This document shows, one piece after another, positions 57,033 through 64,000 of a stretch of 64,000 bases of DNA. Source of the stretch: Haemophilus parainfluenzae (GTDB taxonomy: Bacteria; Pseudomonadota; Gammaproteobacteria; Enterobacterales; Pasteurellaceae). The notes under the pieces are model-generated. The model did no database searches. It was not told where the DNA came from and saw only the letters and a list, made by a program, of their open reading frames with translations. The DNA lies in NCBI RefSeq assembly GCF_014931395.1, contig NZ_CP063120.1, positions 1,657,501 through 1,721,500 of the forward strand. Direction: 5' to 3'. Each line of letters begins with the position of its first letter. The stretch's first letter is position 1. The translations under genes were made by a program, and so were the position numbers.

Positions 57033-58172
57033 ATGAAAAACAACCGCACTTTTTTAGAGAAATTATTGGATGGGGCTGAGGTGAAGTGGAAGCCCTTAAT
57101 TAACGTAGCCTCTTTGACAAGAGGGAGAGTTATATCAAAGGAGTATTTAGCTAATAATTTAGGAGATTATCCGGTATATAGTTCTCAAACTGTAAATAAT
57201 GGTGAAATTGGGAAAATTAACTCATTCGACTTTGATGGAGAATTTGTTAGTTGGACTACTGATGGTGCTAATGCAGGAACAGTATTTTATCGGTCAGGAA
57301 AATTCTCAATCACAAATGTCTGTGGCTTAATAAAAATTCAAAATAACCTTGAACTAAACTATAAATTTTTATTTTATTGGCTTTCAATTGAAGCAAAGAA
57401 TCATGTTTATTCAGGTATGGGAAATCCTAAACTAATGAGCCACCAGATGGAAAAAATTCTAATCCCCATCCCCCCACTCTCCGTCCAAACCGAAATCGTA
57501 AAAATTTTGGACGCATTGACAGCACTTACCAGCGAGCTTACCAGCGAGCTTACCAGCGAGCTTACACTACGTCGGAAGCAGTATGAATACTATCGGGAGA
57601 AATTGTTAAGTGAAGAAGAACTTGGGAAGGTTGGGTTTGAGTGGAAATGTTTAAAAAATATTTTTAATATCTTTGCAGGGGGGGATGTTCCTAAGGAATT
57701 TTATTCTCAACATAAAACTCAAGAATTCAATATTCCTATTTTATCAAACGGCACTGGTAATAAATCTTTATATGGTTGGACAAATAAAGCAAAAATTAAT
57801 AAACCTAGCTTAACAATTTCAGCTAGAGGCACAATTGGTTGGACAAGTTATCGTGAAGAACCATTCTATCCAATTGTGAGATTGCTTGTATTAACGCCAA
57901 AAATTGAATTAAATTTAAAATATGCATACCATTTTATGAAAATGATTGAAAAAAATTATAAAGTTCCTGAAAGTGGTATTCCTCAACTAACGAAACCAAT
58001 GATCGAGGATCTACGCATCCCAGTTCCCTCATTTTCAGAACAACAGAGTATTGCTTCAATACTAGATAAATTTGAAACTTTAACCCATTCCATCACTGAA
58101 GGCTTACCTTTGGCGATTCAACAAAGCCAAAAGCGGTATGAGTATTACAGAGAGCTTCTCTTAAATTTCTAA
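57033..58172 (+). CDS. hsdS: type I restriction-modification system, specificity subunit with TSEL repeats
   Basis: A 379-residue specificity subunit with two target-recognition domains (~20-150 and ~195-350), each followed by a conserved helical spacer ([20 protein letters not shown] and [17 protein letters not shown]). Between them lie three perfect TSEL units (166-177) coded by 12-base repeats, the place where the EcoR124 family has TAEL repeats that set the spacing of the bipartite target. [12 protein letters not shown] and [12 protein letters not shown] follow the two spacers. The first domain is more AT-rich than hsdM. The DNA target cannot be predicted. Confidence 0.95.
   Translation: MKNNRTFLEKLLDGAEVKWKPLINVASLTRGRVISKEYLANNLGDYPVYSSQTVNNGEIGKINSFDFDGEFVSWTTDGANAGTVFYRSGKFSITNVCGLIKIQNNLELNYKFLFYWLSIEAKNHVYSGMGNPKLMSHQMEKILIPIPPLSVQTEIVKILDALTALTSELTSELTSELTLRRKQYEYYREKLLSEEELGKVGFEWKCLKNIFNIFAGGDVPKEFYSQHKTQEFNIPILSNGTGNKSLYGWTNKAKINKPSLTISARGTIGWTSYREEPFYPIVRLLVLTPKIELNLKYAYHFMKMIEKNYKVPESGIPQLTKPMIEDLRIPVPSFSEQQSIASILDKFETLTHSITEGLPLAIQQSQKRYEYYRELLLNF
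57525..57560 (+). repeat. hsdS: three perfect 12-bp repeats in hsdS
   Basis: CTTACCAGCGAG occurs three times in direct tandem (57525, 57537, 57549) followed by a partial CTTAC, coding for TSEL x3. In-frame gain or loss of a unit by slippage would lengthen or shorten the spacer between recognition domains without breaking the protein, a known way to change type IC specificity. Confidence 0.95.
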
Positions 58173-58190
58173 AAAAAGGAAAATTATAAT

Positions 58191-59549
58191 ATGAGTAAAA
58201 AATTAGAAGATATTGCAAAGGAATTAACAGAAAAACACTCAACTTCAAAAGTTAACCTGATTTATGCATTTAATGGTTCTGGTAAGACTAGATTATCAAA
58301 AGAATTTCAAAACTTAATATCACCTAAAAATGAAGAAGATATTAGTCTTGGCTTTAAAGATAAGAAAATAATTTATTTTAGTGCATTTACAGAAGATTTA
58401 TTTTTCTGGAATAATGATTTAGAGAAAGATTCTACCCGCACCCTAAACATACAACCAAATCAATTTACTGACTGGATTTTAAGAGTTCAAGGTCAAGAAA
58501 ATAATATTATTAGTAATTTTCAACGCTACACAAATGATAAACTCACTCCTAAATTCAATGAAAACTACTCTCAGGTTACTTTTTCATTTGAAAGAGGAAA
58601 TGATGTAAAAGAAGATAATATTAAAATTTCTAAAGGGGAAGAAAGTTGCTTTATTTGGAGTATTTTTTACAGTCTCTTTGAACAAATAATATCCGTTCTT
58701 AATATTGTTGAACCAACACAACGAGAGACTCAAGACTTTAATAATCTAAAATATATATTTATTGATGACCCTGTGAGCTCCTTAGATGAAAATCATTTAA
58801 TTGAACTAGCTGTTAATATATCCTGCCTGATTAAAGAGAGTGAGTCAGATCTAAAGTTCATTATCACGACTCATAATCCTCTATTCTATAATATTCTATG
58901 TAACGAATTTAGGAACTTAAAAAAAGGATGTAGAAAGTTTAGATTAGAAAAAATGGAAGACAATAATCACAATTTATGTAGTCAAAGTAATGATTCACCT
59001 TTTGCATATCAAGTTCACTTAATAGATAAACTTGAAAGCATATTTAAGCAGGAAATACAAATTCAGGAGTTTCTAAAAGAAATAAAACATGGATATAAAA
59101 ACAAAGTAGAAACCATACTAAAAAAAGATGCATTGAATGATAATGAACTATCTGAATTTTATAGATTGATTAGCAATCGAACAATGAGCAGTCTTTTTTA
59201 TATTAGAAAAAATTATGTTGGAGATAAATTTACACTATCCTTATTTAAAGAAAAAGAAATAAAAGAATGTGAAGTAGAAAAGTATCATTTTAATTTAATT
59301 AGAAACATTCTAGAAAAACTTGCTACATTTCTTGGATACCAAGAAATGAAAGATATGCTTCCTCAAGATAGAAGTGGACCAGACCCATATATGAATCGTA
59401 TAGTTAACCTATCAAGTCATTCAAAACATTCAGGAGAAGAAACTATACTCATTTCAGATAATGACAAACGCGTTCTTAAAGGTTTAGTCGAACATATAAA
59501 TACAAAATATAATTTTAGAAGTAAATTTATTAAACTTGGTAAGGATTAA
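58191..59549 (+). CDS. prrC: anticodon nuclease PrrC
   Basis: A 452-residue toxin that cuts the anticodon loop of a tRNA (tRNA-Lys in E. coli) when freed from its restriction partner. The N-terminal ABC-like ATPase has Walker A AFNGSGKT (26-33), signature ISKGE (146-150), Walker B YIFIDDP (188-194), D-loop SSLD and H228 (TTHNP). The C-terminal nuclease part keeps the PrrC triad pattern: R371-x3-E375 in RNILEK and H410 in SSHS, aligned with E. coli R320, E324, H356. It sits between hsdS (18 bases) and hsdR (17 bases), the same place as in the E. coli prr locus. It is ~55 residues longer than E. coli PrrC, the extra being about residues 250-362. AT-rich codon use suggests transfer. Confidence 0.9.
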   Translation: MSKKLEDIAKELTEKHSTSKVNLIYAFNGSGKTRLSKEFQNLISPKNEEDISLGFKDKKIIYFSAFTEDLFFWNNDLEKDSTRTLNIQPNQFTDWILRVQGQENNIISNFQRYTNDKLTPKFNENYSQVTFSFERGNDVKEDNIKISKGEESCFIWSIFYSLFEQIISVLNIVEPTQRETQDFNNLKYIFIDDPVSSLDENHLIELAVNISCLIKESESDLKFIITTHNPLFYNILCNEFRNLKKGCRKFRLEKMEDNNHNLCSQSNDSPFAYQVHLIDKLESIFKQEIQIQEFLKEIKHGYKNKVETILKKDALNDNELSEFYRLISNRTMSSLFYIRKNYVGDKFTLSLFKEKEIKECEVEKYHFNLIRNILEKLATFLGYQEMKDMLPQDRSGPDPYMNRIVNLSSHSKHSGEETILISDNDKRVLKGLVEHINTKYNFRSKFIKLGKD

Positions 59550-59566
59550 ATAGATAAGGAAAACCT

Positions 59567-62500
59567 ATGATCAACTACTCCTCCATCATCGCTGAATCCA
59601 ATAATTTTATCGTTTTAGATCAATACAAAAAGTTTGTTATGGAAGAACCCAATGCTGGTTATCAAACAGAAGGGAGCCTTGAGCGTGAATTTATTTGTGA
59701 TTTACAGGCACAAGGCTATGATTATTTACAAGGTCTCAATAATCATGATGCATTGGTTAAAAATTTACGGGCACAATTACAACGCTTAAATAACGTAGTT
59801 TTCTCCGATGCGGAATGGCAACGTTTTTTAGAGGAATATTTGGATAAACCGAGCGATAGTTTGATTGAGAAAACCCGCAAAATTCATGATGACTATATTT
59901 ATGATTTTGTATTTGATAATGGGCGAATTCAGAATATCTATCTGCTAGATAAGAAAAATCTTGCCAATAACGCCGTGCAAGTTATCAATCAATTTGAACA
60001 AACCGGCAGCTATGATAATCGTTATGATGTGACAATTTTGGTTAATGGTTTACCACTTGTGCACATCGAACTGAAAAAACGCGGTGTGGCTATTCGTGAA
60101 GCCTTTAATCAAATTCACCGCTATAGCAAAGAAAGTTTCAATAAAGAAAATTCTCTCTTTAAATATATTCAGATTTTTGTCATTTCTAATGGCACGGATA
60201 CCCGTTATTTTGCCAATACCACCAAACGCGATAAGAACAGCTACGACTTCACAATGAATTGGGCAACGGCAAAAAATACTCTGATTAAAGATTTAAAGGA
60301 TTTTACGGCGACATTCCTACAAAAACATACCCTACTCAATGTGTTGGTGAATTACTGTGTATTTGATGTTTCTGACACTCTATTGATTATGCGCCCATAT
60401 CAAATTGCCGCTACCGAGCGTATTTTATGGAAAATTAAAAGTTCGTATCTGGCGAAAAATTGGAGCAATACAGACAGTGGTGGCTACATTTGGCACACTA
60501 CAGGCTCAGGCAAAACGCTTACCAGCTTTAAAGCCGCACGCCTTGCAACGGAATTAGACTTTATTGAAAAAGTATTCTTCGTAGTAGATAGAAAAGATTT
60601 GGACTATCAAACTATGAAAGAATACCAACGTTTTTCACCCGATAGTGTGAATGGTTCGGAAAGTACGGCAGGGCTAAAACGCAATATCGAAAAAGACGAT
60701 AATAAGATCATTGTTACCACCATTCAAAAACTCAATAATCTAATGAAATCAGAAGATAAATTACCGATTTACGATAAACAGGTCGTGTTTATCTTTGATG
60801 AATGTCATCGTTCTCAATTTGGTGAAGCGCAAAAAAATCTCACGAGAAAATTCAAAAAATACTATCAATTTGGGTTTACTGGTACACCGATTTTCCCAGA
60901 AAACGCATTAGGTAAGGATACAACAAAAAGTGTATTTGGAAGCCCACTCCACTCTTATATTATCACCGATGCGATTCGTGACGAAAAAGTGCTGAAATTT
61001 AAAGTGGATTACAATGATGTACGGCCACAATTTAAGAGCATTGAAACTGAAAAGAATCTTGAAGAGCTGACAAAACTCGAAAAAAAACAAGCCTTTTTAC
61101 AACCTAAACGTATTGAGCAAATTGCCCAATATGTTTTAGATAATTTCAAACAAAAGACCCATCGCTTTAATGCTGGTAACAATGGCTTTAATGCCATGTT
61201 TGCAGTAAGTAGCGTGGATGCGGCCAAAGCTTATTATCAAACTTTTAAACAGTTACAAAGTGCGGTAAAAAATCCACTTAAAATTGCAACAATCTTTTCG
61301 TTTGCCGCGAATGAAGAGCAAGATGCGATTGGCGATATTGTTGATGAAAGTTTTGAAGTAGAGGCGATGAACTCCTCAGCTAAGGAATTTTTAAAATCTG
61401 CCATTGATGATTACAACGGCTATTTTGCCACCAATTATGATGTGGATGCGAAATCATTCCAAAACTACTATCGTGATCTTGCCAAACGAGTCAAAAACAA
61501 AGAAGTGGATTTACTGATTGTCGTTGGAATGTTTTTAACCGGTTTTGATGCCCCAACCTTAAACACGTTATTTGTAGATAAAAACTTACGTTACCATGGT
61601 TTGATTCAAGCTTACTCTCGTACAAACCGCATTTACAACAGCACCAAAAGTTTTGGCAATATCGTCACTTTCCGTGATTTGGAACAAGATACCATTGATG
61701 CGATTACCCTTTTTGGTAAATCTAATACGCGCAATATCGTATTAGAAAAAAGTTACCAAGAATATATGGAAGGTTTTACCGATGCAGGTGTCGCCCGTCG
61801 CGGGTATTTAGAGGTTATTGCTGAATTGCAAGAACGCTTCCCGGATCCAGATGTAATTCAAACGGAAAAAGACAAGAAAGACTTTGTAAAATTATTTGGT
61901 GAATATTTGCGAGTTGAAAATATTCTGCAAAACTATGATGAGTTCGCTGCTTTACAAGCATTTCAATCGCTCGATACCAGTGATGCAAAAGCTGTTGAAG
62001 CCTTTAAAGAAAAATATTATTTAACGGATGAAGCTTTTGCTGAAATGCAACCTATTGATATGCCAAGCGAACGTAGCATTCAAAATTACCGTTCAACTTA
62101 CAACGATATTCGGGATTGGCTACGTCGTCAAAAAGATGACGAGGAAAAAGCAAAATCGACCATTGATTGGGATGATGTGGTATTTGAAGTGGATTTATTA
62201 AAATCCCAAGAAATCAATCTAGATTACATCTTAGAATTGATTTTTGAACACAACAAAAAAATGAAAAATAAAGCTGAACTGATTGATGAAATTCGAACCA
62301 CAATCCGAGCGAGCCTAGGTAATCGAGCCAAAGAAAGTTTGATCGTAGATTTTATCAATCAAACTGACTTAGATAGCATAGTCGATAAAGCCGATATTAT
62401 TGAATCTTTCTTCCAATTTGCCCAAAAAGAGCAACAGAAAGAAGCTGACGAATTAATTAGCAGTGAAGGGCTGAATATTGATGCCGCGAAGCGTTATATT

Positions 62501-62668
62501 AACGTGTCCTTAAAACGCGGATATGCTAGCGAACAAGGTACGGATTTAAATGATGCCCTACCGAAAATGAGCCCGCTTAATCCGCAATATCTCACGAAAA
62601 AACAAAGCATTTTCCAAAAGATTGTTGTCTTTGTTGAGAAATTTGTTGGGATTGGTGGCGAGGTTTAA
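59567..62668 (+). CDS. hsdR: type I restriction-modification system, restriction/translocase subunit
   Basis: A 1033-residue motor and nuclease subunit of the EcoR124I type (1038 residues). The PD-(D/E)XK nuclease has D154 and E168-L-K170 (HIELKKRG); the SF2 translocase has Walker A TTGSGKT (311-317), DECH (411-414), FTGTPI and the later [15 protein letters not shown] and QAYSRTNR motifs; the C-terminal ~250 residues are the helical HsdM-binding part. It ends the hsdM-hsdS-prrC-hsdR operon and is followed by a strong terminator. AAGGAAAA precedes the ATG. All key residues are intact, so active restriction is expected. Confidence 0.97.
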   Translation: MINYSSIIAESNNFIVLDQYKKFVMEEPNAGYQTEGSLEREFICDLQAQGYDYLQGLNNHDALVKNLRAQLQRLNNVVFSDAEWQRFLEEYLDKPSDSLIEKTRKIHDDYIYDFVFDNGRIQNIYLLDKKNLANNAVQVINQFEQTGSYDNRYDVTILVNGLPLVHIELKKRGVAIREAFNQIHRYSKESFNKENSLFKYIQIFVISNGTDTRYFANTTKRDKNSYDFTMNWATAKNTLIKDLKDFTATFLQKHTLLNVLVNYCVFDVSDTLLIMRPYQIAATERILWKIKSSYLAKNWSNTDSGGYIWHTTGSGKTLTSFKAARLATELDFIEKVFFVVDRKDLDYQTMKEYQRFSPDSVNGSESTAGLKRNIEKDDNKIIVTTIQKLNNLMKSEDKLPIYDKQVVFIFDECHRSQFGEAQKNLTRKFKKYYQFGFTGTPIFPENALGKDTTKSVFGSPLHSYIITDAIRDEKVLKFKVDYNDVRPQFKSIETEKNLEELTKLEKKQAFLQPKRIEQIAQYVLDNFKQKTHRFNAGNNGFNAMFAVSSVDAAKAYYQTFKQLQSAVKNPLKIATIFSFAANEEQDAIGDIVDESFEVEAMNSSAKEFLKSAIDDYNGYFATNYDVDAKSFQNYYRDLAKRVKNKEVDLLIVVGMFLTGFDAPTLNTLFVDKNLRYHGLIQAYSRTNRIYNSTKSFGNIVTFRDLEQDTIDAITLFGKSNTRNIVLEKSYQEYMEGFTDAGVARRGYLEVIAELQERFPDPDVIQTEKDKKDFVKLFGEYLRVENILQNYDEFAALQAFQSLDTSDAKAVEAFKEKYYLTDEAFAEMQPIDMPSERSIQNYRSTYNDIRDWLRRQKDDEEKAKSTIDWDDVVFEVDLLKSQEINLDYILELIFEHNKKMKNKAELIDEIRTTIRASLGNRAKESLIVDFINQTDLDSIVDKADIIESFFQFAQKEQQKEADELISSEGLNIDAAKRYINVSLKRGYASEQGTDLNDALPKMSPLNPQYLTKKQSIFQKIVVFVEKFVGIGGEV

Positions 62669-62693
62669 AAACTTAAACCGACTATATAGAATT

Positions 62694-62728
62694 AAAAAGG
62701 TGCAATCTATTGATTACACCTTTTTATT
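62694..62728. terminator. bidirectional terminator after hsdR
   Basis: AAAAAGGTG-AATC and GATT-ACACCTTTTT form a hairpin between the convergent hsdR and the DsrE-family gene, with A/T runs on both sides. Confidence 0.9.
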
Positions 62729-62747
62729 TTGTCAGTTTTATCTGAAA

Positions 62748-63104
62748 TTAGAACGTTAAAACTTTATCCGCCCATAATGTCCATTCAGAAACATCATCTA
62801 AAGTACCAAGGGTCACGCCGTCAATTAATTTAGCATCTAATAAACCACGTGCTTTTACGCAGCTGGTACATAATTTAATTTCAGCACCTTGTGCCGCTAA
62901 AATATCGATAAGTTGTTGGATATTGAAACCTTCATTTGGATTTTGCCCAGCAATACCGCATAAAATCGCATCAGAAAAGCAGAATAATTTAATATTCACA
63001 TCCTTGCTGTGCTCTTCCTTCATATTGATGGCGAAACGAACAGCGTTGAACGTTTTTTCTCCGCTATATGTGGAATCATTGACAATAAAAAGAATATTTT
63101 GCAT
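62748..63104 (-). CDS. DsrE/YchN-family small sulfur-relay-like protein
   Basis: A 118-residue cytoplasmic protein of the DsrE/F-like fold: ILFIVNDSTYSGEKTFNAVRFA at the N-terminus, FCFSDAILCGI in the middle, and IKLCTSCVKARG with two cysteines, where one probably carries persulfide sulfur or takes part in redox chemistry. The E. coli relative YchN has no settled function. AAGGAG precedes the ATG. It stands alone between two terminators. Confidence 0.88.
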   Translation of the reverse strand: MQNILFIVNDSTYSGEKTFNAVRFAINMKEEHSKDVNIKLFCFSDAILCGIAGQNPNEGFNIQQLIDILAAQGAEIKLCTSCVKARGLLDAKLIDGVTLGTLDDVSEWTLWADKVLTF

Positions 63105-63136
63105 AACGCACTCCTTGTTACAATACTATAAAAATG

Positions 63137-63157
63137 AAGGCGTAATAATTACGCCTT
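63137..63157 (-). terminator. terminator of the NCS2 permease gene
   Basis: AAGGCGTAAT and ATTACGCCTT are a perfect inverted repeat just after the permease stop, with ATTTTTATA following on the minus strand. Confidence 0.85.
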
Positions 63158-63164
63158 TATGAAA

Positions 63165-64000
63165 TCAGCCAACCCAAACGAACTTGGCTACAAACAGTAA
63201 AGACACTACCCACACAGGGGCATTGACCTCGCGTATTCTACCTGTACATGCCTTCATGACGCAATAGCTAATAAAACCAAATGCGATACCTTCAGTTATT
63301 GAATAGGTAAATGGCATCATCGCAGCGGTGATAAAAGCAGGTGTTGCTTCAGTTAAATCATCCCAGTGTACACGAATAAGACTGGATGCCATTAAAATCC
63401 CCACATAAACTAAAGCTCCAGCTGTTGCATAAGCTGGTACGACACTAGCTAGTGGCGAGAAGAAAATAGTAAGTAAGAATAAAACACCAACTGTTACTGC
63501 TGTTAAACCTGTTCTACCGCCAACTGAAACCCCTGCACCACTTTCAATGTAGGTACTGATAGCGGATGTACCAATATAAGACCCTACTACCGCACTCACG
63601 CTATCTACATAAAGAGCTTGTTTCATTTTGGGGAAACGACCTTTTTCATCGCTAAAGCCCGCTTTATCAGTCACGCCTAATAAGGTGCCTGACGAGTCAA
63701 ATAAGTTGACTAAAAGGAAGGAGAAAATGATACCGAGTAATGCGGTATCTAACGCACCAGCAATATCCACTTTACCCACAACTGCACCTAAACTTGGTGG
63801 CATAGAAACAATGCCGTGGAAAGTGACTTGGTCATCAATTAAAAGCGCTAATCCAGTTACTACCGCGATAGAAATTAAAACACCAGAGAAAATATTACGT
63901 GCCGCTAGCACCACAATAATGAAAAAGCCTAACACACCGAGTAGAATTTTCGGATCATGTAAATTGCCTAATGCCACTAAGGTTGCAGGATTTGCTACAA
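63165..64000 (-). CDS. NCS2-family purine permease, AzgA type (5' partial)
   Basis: The frame is open to the right window edge (reads VANPATLVALGNLHDPKI before any stop), so only the C-terminal ~278 residues are seen; the GTG at 63977 is not the true start. It has about eight membrane segments and the AzgA-group motif GTSAISTYIESGAGVSVGGRTGLTAV, which contributes substrate-binding Glu and Thr residues. Members import adenine, guanine or hypoxanthine with protons. No purine genes are adjacent. Which base it carries cannot be decided from this part. Confidence 0.9.
   Translation of the reverse strand, partial: VANPATLVALGNLHDPKILLGVLGFFIIVVLAARNIFSGVLISIAVVTGLALLIDDQVTFHGIVSMPPSLGAVVGKVDIAGALDTALLGIIFSFLLVNLFDSSGTLLGVTDKAGFSDEKGRFPKMKQALYVDSVSAVVGSYIGTSAISTYIESGAGVSVGGRTGLTAVTVGVLFLLTIFFSPLASVVPAYATAGALVYVGILMASSLIRVHWDDLTEATPAFITAAMMPFTYSITEGIAFGFISYCVMKACTGRIREVNAPVWVVSLLFVAKFVWVG

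Noticed and set aside
1..64000. CRISPR arrays, insertion sequences and rRNA genes
   Set aside because: I saw no regularly spaced repeats, no transposase, and no rRNA-like sequence in the window.

Overview
The window looks like a chromosome segment from a Haemophilus-type Pasteurellaceae, most like H. parainfluenzae or a close relative. The evidence is AT-rich DNA, many copies of the DNA-uptake signal core AAGTGCGGT (often as facing pairs that form terminator hairpins), and housekeeping proteins of Haemophilus type. The species call is inference; the family call is firm.

Layout. (1) 1-4819: the right end of a prophage, with the end of a baseplate/tail gene, a tail fibre and a DUF4376 fibre-assembly-like gene, four small genes of unknown role, and a convergent tyrosine integrase. 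It stops beside a tRNA-Leu(CAA) gene (5041-5126), the likely integration target. (2) 5283-10310: two ferritins in tandem, a 770-bp gene-less stretch, and an operon of a predicted PD-(D/E)XK/DUF5655 nuclease, an EamA transporter and exonuclease I (sbcB). (3) 10385-17035: the mukF-mukE-mukB condensin operon. (4) 17481-22764: a trimeric autotransporter adhesin, a tiny membrane ORF, fnr, uspE and a periplasmic DUF4198 protein. (5) 22802-36489: topA with a LOG-family gene, a LysR regulator, pyrD-rnm, an orphan oligopeptide-binding protein, pepN, purEK under a PurR-like operator, and an aspartate aminotransferase. (6) 36588-47322: a second trimeric autotransporter (with the extended signal peptide), moaACDE behind a probable Moco riboswitch, a YvcK/CofD-like gene, thiI, and xseB-ispA-dxs. 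(7) 47323-55343: a stretch with a terminator overlapping a possible ribosome-binding-site switch, the split dicarboxylate exporter yjjPB, and recB-recD-grxB. (8) 55481-62668: a type I restriction-modification operon with an anticodon nuclease gene inside it, hsdM-hsdS-prrC-hsdR. (9) 62748-64000: a DsrE-family protein and the end of an NCS2 purine permease.

The most interesting system is hsdM-hsdS-prrC-hsdR. Its order and the PrrC catalytic residues match the known E. coli prr locus, in which a restriction enzyme holds a tRNA-cleaving toxin silent until a phage disables restriction. This copy differs in two ways: PrrC carries an enlarged segment between its ATPase and nuclease parts, and hsdS carries three perfect 12-bp repeats (TSEL x3) at the position where repeat number is known to change target spacing in the EcoR124 family. 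Other points worth a look are the terminator/anti-Shine-Dalgarno overlap after dxs, a 31-residue membrane ORF beside fnr, integrase-proximal direct repeats, and the uncharacterised nuclease-like gene in the sbcB operon.
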